A DNA stretch of 64,000 nt from Emydura subglobosa. Its lineage: Eukaryota; Chordata; Testudines; Chelidae. The DNA is taken from the NCBI GenBank assembly GCA_007922225.1, contig ML679961.1, positions 4,479,295 to 4,543,294 on the forward strand. Reading direction: 5' to 3'. Numbering within the stretch: the stretch's first letter is position 1; each line of letters opens with the position of its first letter. Under the pieces are notes generated by a model. The model searched no databases. It was not told the origin of the DNA and was given only the letters and a program-made list of their open reading frames with translations. Positions 12,690 to 23,175 of this stretch are shown here, in pieces. A program made the translations under genes and the position numbers.

Positions 12690-14376
12690 ATGGGATTTGA
12701 GGTACAAATGATCATGACTTGATCACATCGATAATGTGGAAGCAGAACAAAGTCCAAACCAGTAATATATGCACTTAGTGCTTTAATAGGGCCTGTTTCA
12801 CAAAGCTGAAACCAGTTATGAGCCAGATCAGCTGCCAGGAATAATTTAAGCAGAAAAAATGTGAATGACCATTGGGAATCATTAAGAACATCTTCCTGGA
12901 TGCCCCAAAAAGCTACAAACCCATCACTGAGGAACAAGGCTGTACTGCTCAAAAAACCCGATCTGGTTTAAAGGGAAAGTGACGACAACTACAAAAAAAC
13001 AAAATAAAATATATATAGCAAATGGGAAGAAAGGGGAAGTTAATAGTAATGAGTATAAATGAGAAATTAGGAATTGTTAAAAATAATAGATAAGGGAAGG
13101 AAAAGGACACAAGGAGAAATCTATGGCCAGCAGAGTAAAGGACAATAAGGAGGAGTTTTTAAATTATATAAGAAAGAAAAAAGAATCCTGACAATGGTAT
13201 TGGACCATTACTAAATGGAAATGGTAGAATTATCCATAAGAATGCAGAAAAGGCAGAAGTATTCAGTAAATATTTCTGTTCTGTACTTGGTGATAAAACG
13301 GATGATATAGGCTCATCATATGATGATTTTTTTCCATTCCACTATTCTCTCTAAAGGATGTTAAACAGAAGCTGTTAAAGTCAGACATTTTTAAATCAGT
13401 AGGTCCAGATAACTTGCTTCCAAGAGTTTTAAAAGAGCTGGCTGAGGAGCTCGCTGGATTGTTAATGTTCATTTTCAAAAAGTCTTGAAGCACTGGGGAA
13501 GTTCCAAGAGACTGGAAGAAAGCTAATTATAGACCCGCCAGCCTGACATTGATTCCAGACAACATAATGGAATGGTTGACACAGGACTTGATTAAAAAAG
13601 AATTAAAGGAGGGTAATGAAATTAATGCAAATCAACCTGAGTTTATATAGAAAATAGATCCTGTCAAATTAACTTAATACCTTTTCTTTTAAACGAGATT
13701 ACAAATTTGCGTGATAAAGGAAGCAGTGCTAATGTAATATACTTAGACTTTCTGTAAGGTATTTTACTTCGTACCGCAAAACATTTTGATTAAAAATCAA
13801 GAAAAATCTAAAATTAACAAGGCACTCATTAAATGGAATAAAAATGGACGAACAGAATAGGTCTCAAAATGTAAGTGTAAATGGGGAATTGTCATCAACT
13901 CGGTTGTGTTTCCAGCGAAGTCCTGCAAGGATTGCTTCTTGGCCCTACACTATTTAAAATGTTTTCAATGACCTGAAAGGAAACATAAAATCATCACTGT
14001 TAAAGTCTTCAGATGACCCCATAATTGGGGGGGGGTGGTAAACAATGAAGAGGACAAGTCACTGATTCAGAGTGATCTGGATCACTCGGTAAACTGGGCG
14101 CAAGCGAACAATGTGTGTTTTAATACGAGTAAATGTAAATGTATAACACTCAGGAACAAAGAATGTCTGCCATGCTGACGGGCGGGGGACTCTATTCTGG
14201 GATGCAATATGATGCTGTGGCCAAAAAGAGCTAATGCAACCCTATGATGCATAAACAGGGGAATCTTTAGGAGGACCCGAGAGGTTATTTTACCTCTGTA
14301 TTTGGCACTGGCGCAACCACTGCTGGAATGCTGTGTCCAGTTCTGGTGCCCACAATTCAGGAAGAACCATGGGTGG
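12690..14376 (+). mobile_element. CR1 LINE ORF2 fragment, sense
   Basis: A long but broken CR1 in sense orientation. Successive landmarks of ORF2 can be read: 'aatgatcatgacttgatcac' in the linker after the endonuclease, 'gccagatcagctgccaggaa', 'tggatgccccaaaaagctac', then the start of the RT domain with 'ttccaagagactggaagaaa' and 'accgtgagcctgacat'-like text at 13530-13550. It ends with 'ctggaatgctgtgtccagtt' and 'ctggtgcccacaattcagga' (14320-14365), matching the conserved [14 protein letters not shown] region. Many stops and frameshifts disable it. The 3' end is missing: CR1 sequence stops abruptly where a GC-rich block begins. Confidence 0.88.
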
Positions 14377-15251
14377 CAGGTGCAGCATCCCTCAGGAAGG
14401 CTAGCTTCCCATCCCACTTCTTCTGCCTCAGGCCCCGCCCTCATCCCCACTCTGCCCCAGGCCACGCCCCTTCCCCCCTCACCGCCGCGTGCATCCCTGG
14501 CTGATTCCATCCTCTGCTTCCCACTCTCCGCCTCTCCATTCCTGGCCTGCCATGAGCTGCTGTGTGCCTCCATGAGCAACTGGGTCAGCGCAGAGCCACC
14601 CTAGGACGCCTCAGCCTGATCATCCTCCCTCCGTCCTGAAACGATGCTCAATGCTGCAGCAGCCCCTCCATGCACCAGGGCAGGGTGTGAGATGCTCCGC
14701 CAGCCCTCCCCCCATCTCACAGGCTTGTTCTGCCCCCAGTACTGGCAAGCCCCAGGAGGGCGGTGAGCGGGGGAGTAGAAGAGAGATGTGGTGGGGCGGG
14801 GAAGAGGAGGCACCGGCAAGCAGCGGCAACAAGGACCTCCGGAGTCTGGATTCAGAGATTGGGGGAGGGGGGGTGGCCTGGTATGCAGCTTGAGAGGAAC
14901 CACCCAGCCAGGCAGGCAGCGACAAGCGAAGACCGGAGGAGAACGCTGCCTGCCTACCTGTCTGCGCTGACATGCAGGTCCCTGGGTCAGTTGGGAGGTG
15001 GCATCTACTACTCAGCTTCCTGGCTTATCAGTAATCTCCCTGGGGAGTTCCAGGGACCCAGGAAGCTGAGTAGCAGATACTGTGGCCACCTCCTCAGCTG
15101 GCAAGGAACCGGCATGGTGCATAAAAACTTCTGCCCTCCCAGCAGGGAGAGGAAGAGGCTGGGCCACCACGGCCCAGGGCATCCGGTGGCTGCGACAGGA
15201 AAAGCTTAGCCTTCCCCGGCCTTTGCTACCCACTGCCGATGTGAAGAAGAC
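14377..15251. other. GC-rich block of unknown origin between two CR1 pieces
   Basis: This block is much richer in G+C than its surroundings, with polypurine tracts (ggggagggggggtggcctgg at about 14861-14880) and polypyrimidine tracts (about 14400-14530). Open frames of 100-165 codons on both strands overlap and look like composition artefacts. It contains an inverted repeat at 14994-15093. It could be an unclassified transposon interior or a GC-rich minisatellite. No protein domain is visible. Confidence 0.5.
14994..15093. repeat. Inverted repeat, potential hairpin
   Basis: The left arm (14994-15022) reads ggaggtggcatctactactc then agcttcctgg; the right arm (about 15058-15093) reads ccaggaagctgagtagcag then atactgtggccacctcc. 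They are close reverse complements over about 29 bases with a small insertion in the right arm. The roughly 35-bp loop holds a second nested inverted motif, 'tccctgggg' against 'ttccaggga'. Confidence 0.75.
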
Positions 15252-15388
15252 AAGAACATATACCAGGTCAGACCAATGGTCCATCTAGCCCAGCATCCTG
15301 TCTTCTGACAGTGGTCAATGCCAGGTGCTTCAGAGGGAATGAACAGAAGAGGGGAATTATTGAGTGATCCGTCCCCTGTCGTCCAATC
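15252..15388 (-). mobile_element. CR1 3' end fragment, antisense
   Basis: Reads 'aagaacatataccaggtcag', 'accaatggtccatctagccc' and 'gtgcttcagagggaatgaac', the 3' end of another CR1 subfamily in reverse. It directly abuts a sense-strand CR1, giving a tail-to-body junction of two copies. Confidence 0.85.
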
Positions 15389-15870
15389 TCAGCAGGAGGA
15401 TGTTGATAAACTGCAGAAGCGTCAAAGAAGAACCATGAGAATCATTGAAGTATTAGAAAACATGCCTGAGAGAGAGAGAGAGAGACTCAGAGCTCAATCA
15501 ATGTAGCTTAACAAAGAGAAAGTTAAAGGGTGACTTGATAATAGTGTATAAGTACCTGCACAGGAGGAACAGATATTTAATAATGGACTTTCAAGGTATA
15601 ACACAACTCAATGGCTAGAAGCTGAAGCCAGACAAATTCAGACCGCAAATAAAGTGTAAATTTTTGATAGTCAGCGTAATTAAGCACTGGAACAATTTAC
15701 CAGAGGTCATGGTGGATTCTACATCACTGACAATTGTTAAATCACGAATGGATGTTATTCTAACAGATCTGCTCTAGGAATTATTTTGGAGAAGTTCTCT
15801 GGCCTGTGTTATACAGAAGATCAGACTAGATGAGCACAATGGTCCTTTCTGGCCTTGGAATCTATTAATC
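15389..15870 (+). mobile_element. CR1 LINE 3' fragment, sense
   Basis: End of ORF2 and 3' UTR of a CR1: 'tgataaactgcagaagcgtc', 'gcactggaacaatttaccag' and finally 'gatgagcacaatggtccttt' followed by 'ctggccttggaatctatta'. A GA microsatellite (15470-15487) has expanded within it. Not coding any more. Confidence 0.85.
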
Positions 15871-16054
15871 TTATTTTCAGGCTGTAAACAGTCCCACTGC
15901 CAAGTGCTGAATGAGGACTAGTTGCTCAGCAGCTTACAGGTTTGAGTCCTATACCAGAACATAGTAAATAGCATTAACTCTCCTCATTCATGAGCACAGA
16001 AATAACCAAACTTCATAGATCTAATATTAATAAAGTATCTACTATGTACCAACA

Positions 16055-16155
16055 GGCCTAAGTGTTTGTACAATGCCAACCATCCCAGGGGCCTGGTCCA
16101 TGACTGGGATTCCTAGGCCAGCACAATAAGTAAATCATTATTAGTAATAATTATA
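16055..16155 (+). mobile_element. L3-type LINE 3' tail
   Basis: Contains 'agtgtttgtacaatgccaac', 'ctggtccatgactgggattc' and a terminal 'aataagtaaatcattatta' run. This is the characteristic 3' end of L3-type (CR1-clade) LINEs, ending in imperfect AAT-rich repeats. The same tail occurs at several other places in this window. Confidence 0.75.
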
Positions 16156-16614
16156 AGAGCATGACAAAATGTGTGGCATTTTGTACCTTTAAAAAGATCA
16201 TATAAGCATATTTAATAACAAATTAAAAATGGACAGATGTCTGCTAGATGTTGGTTCTTCCGGTGTCGATGATTACGTCACCAATGAGAGCCAATGAAAT
16301 GAAACTTGAAAGCCAAGGCATCTGTTGTGTAGCAGGCACTCAGTCTCTTATCTCTCCCCCCACTTTGGATACGCATGGATATGAATACACCATGAATATC
16401 AGATCTATTCAGGTATTGCAGAAAGTGTTATTTTCATATCACACATCTTGCAAAGGAAATGTTTGCACCTGTTAGAATTTATGCCACTCGGAGAATTGTT
16501 CCTTCTGTCGTTTGTATTGTAGCTGCTGTTATGCCACATGGAGTTCTTCTATTCATGTCTCAAACAAACCCTTAATTCAAGTGTAACAAATTACCCAGGC
16601 TAAATTTGATGGGG
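16156..16614. other. No recognised feature
   Basis: AT-rich non-coding sequence without repeats I recognise. Confidence 0.5.
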
Positions 16615-16743
16615 GCTTCAACCCTTTTTTTCTTTCATGGACCTCTAAAAGATTTCAAATGGAGCTGTGGATCCCTTTAGAAATCTTAGACATAGTCTGT
16701 GGACCCCCAGCATCCTCGGACCACAGGTTGAAAACTACTGGAA
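16615..16743. mobile_element. hAT-like MITE fragment
   Basis: Left end 'gcttcaacccttttttt' and right end 'ggaccacaggttgaaaac' followed by 'tactgg' are imperfect inverted copies (tcaaccct against aggttga). The interior 'tctttcatggacctctaaaa' and 'gtggacccccagcatcct' is a common sauropsid hAT MITE. Only about 130 bp remain. Confidence 0.6.
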
Positions 16744-17560
16744 TAGGGCAATACGCTGGATAAACTGCACATCACTTGTAAGGCATGGTGGGCAGGAAAG
16801 CAGCACATAACACTGTAGAACTCAACACCAATTACACTTGCAGCTAAATTCAGATCTACATCAAACACTCATAACACAGATGATTTAGTAGTATGGGAAA
16901 ATAAAGTGGAAAGAAACACAAAGGACATGAGGACGTTTAATATTCCTTGAATAATGCATAATACACTCTGTACCTTCACAATCTGTCAGGAAACCTTACA
17001 TATTAATGAATAAACCTTGTCTCAAGCAGACTGTGCTGTCCTTGAGAGCTAAGGAACACGAGTGCTGCAGAGAAGATGTTAAGGGTAATTATAACAAGAT
17101 TTAGGGCTACGTTTTCAAAGCGGCGCATGGGGAATTCAGCCATATGAATCTTATTCACCAAAATGGGAATCTCACGGGCAGATGCATTGAGAACTCTCAC
17201 AGAGTTTAGCTCAGCATTATCGTTAGCCGGCATTGAAATCAGAACTAGCCTTCTAACTTCTAATCAAGATTTAAGCAAACCTTTCCAAGACCAAATAAAA
17301 CTGTTAGACTGTACGCTCTTTGGCAGCTATTTTTGTTATATGTCTAAATGGTGCTCTAATCCTTCATCATTCTGCATAATAATAAAAACTATTGACATCA
17401 CTTTTCAATTCTTCATGTTCTTTTCACCCTCAGTTTTTTGAGATTCTTCATTTTGATCATCTTACATAGCTCACCAGCTCGATCATCCTACACATGTATT
17501 CTTCAGCCCATCACCTGTCCGCCCATAACCTTGTAGTTCACTGACGTGGTTCCACCAATG
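16744..17560. other. No recognised feature
   Basis: Non-coding sequence with no recognised repeat. Frames of 76-92 codons lack domains and splice context. Confidence 0.5.
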
Positions 17561-17969
17561 CTGCGGCTCTCAACCTTTCCAGACTACTGTACCCTTTTCA
17601 GGAGTCCGACTCATCTTGCGCAACCCCACGTTTCACTTCACATAAAAACTACTTGCTTACAAAATCAGACATAAAAATACAAAAATGTCCCAGCACACTG
17701 TTACTGAAAAATTGCTGATTTGCTCATTTTTTACCTTATAATTATAAAATAAATCAATTGGAATATAAATATTGTACTCCCATCTCAGTGTGTAGCATAT
17801 AGAGCAGTACAAACAAGTCGTTGTCCGTATGAAATTTTAGTTTGTACTGACTTTGCTAGTGCTTTGTATGCAGCCTATTGTAAAATTAGGCAAATATCTA
17901 GATGAGTTGATGTACCCCCTGGAAGACCTCTACATACCCCCAGGTACCCCTAGTGGAGAACTACTGGCC
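17561..17969 (+). mobile_element. hAT MITE (family shared with 44884-45312)
   Basis: The left end 'ggctctcaacctttccagac' and right end 'tagtggagaactactggcc' form degraded hAT-type inverted ends. The interior includes 'aaaaatgtcccagcacactg', 'ttgctgatttgctcattttt', 'agatgagttgatgtaccccc' and 'tacccctagtggagaactac'. The same sequence appears in reverse orientation at 44884-45312, so this is a multi-copy family. No transposase. Confidence 0.75.
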
Positions 17970-18170
17970 TAAAGGTGCAGTTAGGCACCTAGTGGGATTT
18001 TCAAAATTGCCTAAATGGATTAGATGCCTAACTCTGATTAATTTCAACATAAGGTGCTTAGGGGCTTTTAAAATACCTCCCTAGGCACATATCTGCATTT
18101 TTACGGGCCTAAATGCCTTGGAAAACCTGGTCCTAAATGCCTACGTCACTTTTGAAAATGAGATTTAGGT
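17970..18170. mobile_element. Foldback MITE ('taggcacctaa' family)
   Basis: Contains 'gcagttaggcacctagtggg', 'attttcaaaattgcctaaat', 'cataaggtgcttagggg' and 'gacttttgaaaatg'-like text near the right side. These inverted 'ttaggcacct / aggtgctta' motifs match the foldback family described at 61656-61860. It lies directly against the hAT MITE. Boundaries are approximate. Confidence 0.55.
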
Positions 18171-19069
18171 ATTTATGAAAATATTACACCTAAGCTTATT
18201 GTTCTGTTCCTGAGAGTGCCAATGATGGATGAGTCAGAGATGTGCAGGAAACGCCACAGCTGACAATGATGGAGTAACCTCTCCATAGAGGAAGTATCTT
18301 CTGATCTTCTGTCAGTAAACTGAGTGGTTGCTCTCCTCTGAACCTCATCCTCACTTGTGGTGTCCACAACAAATTCCAGGTGTGGCTGTGCCAGAGCCAT
18401 AAACAGAGGGAATCTATCACCCATTGATGTCTTTGGTATCCCAGGATGTCATCAAATACTGAGTTTAAGAGTCTCCGTATGTGGCCCTTTATGTGGACAC
18501 AGTATAACACAGTCTGTAATTATGTGATCACGTACTGTTCCCAAACACAATCTAGTATCATACTTCTTTTTCCTCAGACCCATAGACACATGTAAGTAGA
18601 CTGTAGACTCTTCTGTGCATGATAAGACAGAGAGAGTCCATGTAAAGTCATAACACAATAAGGCAAGGGCTCCTGCCTTGCCTGCTTGTCTCACTCACTG
18701 CACACCACACAATGGTAATATTCAGAGCGAATGAGGCAGGGGCTCCAATTGCCCAAGGTGAATTACATTCTGGCTGAACTGGTAGTCATGTGTGTGAAGA
18801 TGGATACCAAGTACCCCTCAGACTGGACTGCAGATCACGATCAAATGAGTACATTGTATTGACTTTAACTTGAAAGTGATGAGGCAGCAGAGTTAATACA
18901 ATTCAGAAAGAGCACAGAACTCATTTGCCTGAACATATTCATCTATTTACAAATTGAGATCTAAGATCTAGATTCGTTGTTTGGCCTGGCCATTGCTCTT
19001 ACAAAATTGAGCAATGGTAATATATTGGAACAGAAGCAGCTCTACAGACCCACTTACAGGTATTAGAAG
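18171..19069. other. No recognised feature
   Basis: Non-coding DNA. The minus-strand frames of 80-104 codons contain a stretch reminiscent of decayed LINE coding ('MALAQPHLEF' near 18360-18395), so a very old CR1 remnant may lie at 18190-18430. Too decayed to claim firmly. Confidence 0.4.
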
Positions 19070-19793
19070 TGTCACACTTTGGAGCCACTGCACCTGTATT
19101 TCCCCCTCTATGGTCCAGCAAGGGCACCGCCCCTAGGCTCCCACCTCCTCAGCTGTCCCCTCTCTTGGGTGGAGACATGCATCTCTCTCCTGATTGGGGT
19201 ATTCCCGGGCTGCACAGATCCCTGCCTAAACTGTGAATGCCCCAACAAAGTTAGATTGCCTGAGCAGGCCTGCTTTATTTTTTTCCCCACAGATGGCAAG
19301 CAGTGTAATCGCCCACAGTTAAGTTACCGCACAGCTCCTTCTAAGCAAGCACGCTTATCCTTAAGGGGAAGAGCGACACAGAGAAAACATATGAAAACAA
19401 CACAAGAACCTACGCACCGGCGAATATGACCACTACAGATCAGCCTCCTATCTCCACGAGGGGCTCTGGCTAGTGTCAGGCTTTCTAACCCTTCCCTAAG
19501 GATTGGGGCCCTCCCCTTGGACAGAAAGCCCTGTCCATTTGCTGGATCAGAAAGAAGGCCCCGAGCCACGTCAAACTGAAGCTATTTATCCCAAAGTCCT
19601 TTTTGTGTCTTACTGTTGGCCTCTGGAGGACCCAGTTTGAACTAGTCTAGTGGAGCTTCCCCAGGAGGTGATATCTCTCTGGAGGTGTTAAATCCTAAGT
19701 GAATTTGCCTAAACATTTCCCACTGCTCTTAGTTCCTGAAGGAGCCATAGTTTCCCTCCCGTACAGAATTACATAAAATCCCTGGCCCACAAT
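19070..19793 (-). mobile_element. Candidate LTR (solo), antisense
   Basis: Read on the minus strand, the segment has LTR-like order: a TATA-like GGGATAAATAG (19582-19592), then about 300 bp downstream an AATAAA polyadenylation signal (complement of 19274-19279) inside 'aaaataaagcaggcctgc', then a short 3' part ending TGTGACA at 19070. A possible 5' end is TGTGGGCCAGGG at 19793. I see no convincing 5-bp target duplication, so the left and right edges are tentative. No viral coding sequence is attached. Confidence 0.4.
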
Positions 19794-19799
19794 GATCCA

Positions 19800-21040
19800 T
19801 AAATGTAATACAGTAAGTTATTGGAAAGACATTGCATGAAATTGGCATATCAGTGTCAGAAATCACACTGATTTATTTCCGCTGTGTTGTTGCTCGTCGC
19901 TGTCTTGGCAAAAGAAGCTTCTTATACATTGAGTGCTAAAGACTTATATAAAAGTCAAAATGAAAACTAGAGATACAAATGTAAGAACTATCTGTGCACT
20001 GAAGAGGGAACAACTGCCTATACCACAAAGGCAAACTACTTGCTGTGAAAGGAAAGGCTTCCATTCTGAAGTCACAATTTTGCTAAAACCAAGAGGGAAC
20101 TAAAATTGGATTCTGCAGTGGAGAACATTAGATAATTATTAAACAGTAAACAATCCGTCTCTTTTCTGGGACAGCCAATAGTAGAATTTTACATTGGGAG
20201 CCTTTATCTAACTCATACAAATACTGTTTAGTTACAATTTGGAATATTTGTTATATCCTCACTATGCTGCTAGATGTATGAACCAATGATTGCAGGGTTT
20301 CCAATGTATACATGTTTTGCTATTAATTAATTCAGACATTTGCTGAAACTTATAGATTCCTAGAGTTGGGACTTTTATCACACTTCCTTTTGGTGGAGGA
20401 AGGGAGCAGTACTTAAGTGTAATTCTTGTCTTGGTAAGCTAGTAATTTGGGGTAAAAATTTCAAAAGACCCCAAGCTACTTAGGGACCTGATTTCAATAG
20501 GAATCCTGGAAATTAAGCAGCTACATAAAGACATTATACACAGAGCCCAGAAATCTCTCCTTTAGAGATATGTAATAAGTAATAATCACTGAGCTGCCTG
20601 TAAAATTCTGTCAGTGTCAAGCATGAAAATAGGCCCGTTAATTAACCAAACAAGGCTTGACATGGACAGCTTGTTAGCCAGGCTAGATATCCACATGGCA
20701 TATTTATTTAAGAAAGGCAAAGAGCTGAAATCCAGAATGAAAACCAACGACATATTTTAATGGCAAATATTAAAAGCAAATGTATTATAAAAAGCGTTAT
20801 ATACTGCATCTCCTACATGCTTTGACAATTAGTTCAGCTACCGTAGTAAACTTAACTGATTCCCAGTACTGGGATCCCTTTTCATGCATGAGGCTCTGCT
20901 TATGGGACATATCAGCTAATACTTACATCAACCAGTCATTTCTTTTAATGCAAGAAGATATGATGGAAAAGAAAAAATAAAAATCCCTCTGAACTTTGAG
21001 GGGCACATGGGGGATGGATCAGCATTGATCTTACACCATA
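19800..21040. other. No recognised feature
   Basis: AT-rich non-coding sequence, with only short fragments (about 20455-20520, 'tttcaaaagaccccaagcta') that recall foldback MITE interiors. Confidence 0.5.
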
Positions 21041-21160
21041 AAATTGTCAAAAATGCCCAAATACTATTTTCAAAAGTCACATAGGAGCCCATGTGACTTT
21101 TGAAAATGGCATTAAAACCTCCTCAATCAGGCAGGCGTTTTTGAAAATTTTATCTTAGAT
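21041..21160. mobile_element. Foldback MITE fragment with perfect 16-bp arms
   Basis: At its centre lies a perfect inverted repeat: TTTTCAAAAGTCACAT (21067-21082) and ATGTGACTTTTGAAAA (21091-21106) separated by 8 bases. Flanking 'aaaaatgcccaaatac' and 'gcgtttttgaaaattttat' extend the weak symmetry. It resembles the interiors of the 'tttgaaaat / taggcacct' foldback family elsewhere in the window. Confidence 0.65.
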
Positions 21161-22474
21161 TTAGGGGATTGACTTCCAATCAAATTTGGAGCCATGATGT
21201 GTTGCAAAAGCTCCACCCATCGTTATTTACTTAACTAATTTTCAAAGCACAGAGCAGAGAGGAAGTATAGAGCCCCCTGTATGCTATGTTTATATTAGTG
21301 TCAATTAAGTTCCATTCCAGAAGCAGGAAACTCCCACTGCAAAGCTCATTGCCGGATCTGAATAAAAGGGTGGGGCGAAGGAGGAGAAATTAACCTAATG
21401 TTTCTGAAATGCAACAGAAGTTGAGTTCCAATTAGTTTTTGAATAAAAGTTTTAGAAGGAGGAGGCTCCTTATTTCATCCAAATCAGTTTACCCAACCTA
21501 CATTAGGCTGAAATTCACTTAAGGAGCTCTGCTTATGTCCTAAATTGCAAGAACAGCAGCTCTAATAACTTATGACCACGAGCAGAACTAGTGGAGAAGA
21601 AGTGGTATAACTGTTTGGGCATTTATTAATGATTCTTATTCTGTGTCTGACAGCTAATTAACATTACACAGCATGCCAAAATATACACAATTCCAAAATG
21701 GGGCAGACCAAAATGGACTGACATCTTTTTGGAATTATCTTTTAATGTTTAAAAATTTTAGTTCACCAGTGTCAAAAAAAATGGGGGGCTGAACAGCTAC
21801 CAGATGTCAGTGAAAGTGCAGTGTAAAAACCTGGTGAGACTTTATTATGACATGCTGAAAATACCTTCTCACTGCTGTGGATTAAAGGAATTGCCAATTT
21901 ATTCTTTGACTGTTTGCTTAGAAATAAACTGGCACTCTGTCCTCTAAAAGGTTTTAACCAATGGGTTTTTTTTGACAAATTAATCCCATGAGACATTTAA
22001 TATGGATTATATTACATGCACAGTTATGTTTATAAAGAATAAATGCATCCTTAATCCAGTGTACTTGGCCTATTCATTACAACCACAAATTGTCTGCATT
22101 GACTCAAATAAATGAGGCAAACATATCTTTAGTTAACGATGGCTAATGTAAATGAACCTATTGCATCTTTCCCACAAGTATCTGTGGCATTAATTAGTTA
22201 TTTAGTTAAAATCCATCAGTAATAATAAAATAGAAATGTAGCAATACCATTTTTTCCTTAATGAACCAAAAATATCAATGAGTTTATCCTTGATAAATAC
22301 GTAGTTTGCATACTGTGCATGCTCAAAAGGGAATGGCCTTTACATGTAATCTCATTTATGGTGAGCAGGCTGTTACATTTCATTAAAAATCTTCTCTAAT
22401 ATCTTAAATCATTGGTGTCTCACAAAGCTCTCCAAATGTGAGGTTATTATACCTCCCTCGTATGTTTCACAGCA
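21161..22474. other. No recognised feature
   Basis: AT-rich non-coding sequence without recognised repeats or exons. Confidence 0.5.
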
Positions 22475-23175
22475 TAGGGAAGAAAAACCAAATGCAAAAA
22501 TACAGAATGGGGGATAACTGGCTTGGCAACAGCACAACTGAGAAGGATGTGGGAGTTGTGGTGGATCACAACCTCAACGTGAGTCAGCAATGTGATGCTG
22601 TTGCAAAAAAAGCAAATGCAATTTTACGTTGCATTAACAGAGGCATAGCATGTAAGTCAACGGAGGTGATAGTACCGCTCTACACAGTGCTCATTTGGCC
22701 TCACTTGGAGTACTGTGTCCAGTTTTGGCCTCCAATGTATAAAATGGATGAGAAGAAACTGGAAAGGCTCCAGAGGTGAGCGACAAAGATGATCAAAGGG
22801 ATGGAATACAAGCCATACGAGCAAAGGCTGAAGGAACTGGGTATGTTTAGCTGGGAAAAGAGGAGATTAAGTAGAGACATGATAGCCATCTTCAGATACT
22901 TGAAAGGTTGCTATGAAAAAGATGAAGAAAAGTTGTTCTCTTTTGCCACAGAAGGCAGGACAAGAGGCAATGGTTCAAACCACAGCATGGCAGATTTAGA
23001 TTAATTCTCAGGAAAAACTTCCTACATGTCAGACAGTAGGACAATGGAACAGACTGCTTAGGAACGTCATGGAAGCTTCTTCACCAGAGATTTTCCAAAG
23101 GAGGCTGGATAGCCATCTGTCGTGTATGGTTTAGACCCAACAAATCCTGCATCTTGGCAGGGGGTTAGACGAGAT
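22475..23175 (+). mobile_element. CR1 LINE ORF2 3' half, sense (left part, split by a hAT element)
   Basis: This copy retains a fairly long readable frame. From 22500 it shows the ORF2 C-terminal region, including [19 protein letters not shown] at about 22678-22734. One in-frame stop at 22778 then separates it from a second open piece (22789-23004) containing 'LGMFSWEKRRLSRDMIAIFR'. After the frame ends, 'gccatctgtcgtgtatggtt' and 'gggggttagac' lead to the insertion point of a hAT element at 23175. The CR1 resumes at 24476 (or after the duplicated target site at 24484). Confidence 0.92.
23168..23175. repeat. 8-bp target site duplication, left copy
   Basis: GACGAGAT, matched by GACTAGAT at 24476-24483 (7 of 8). 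Eight base pairs is the duplication length made by hAT transposases. The single difference can be a later mutation. Confidence 0.75.

Noticed and set aside
14082..15284. Frames of 90-165 codons in the GC-rich block
   Set aside because: They overlap on both strands, have no splice sites or domains, and stop-codon scarcity in GC-rich DNA explains them.
15470..15487. GA run as a regulatory GAGA site
   Set aside because: It is a short microsatellite inside a decayed CR1.
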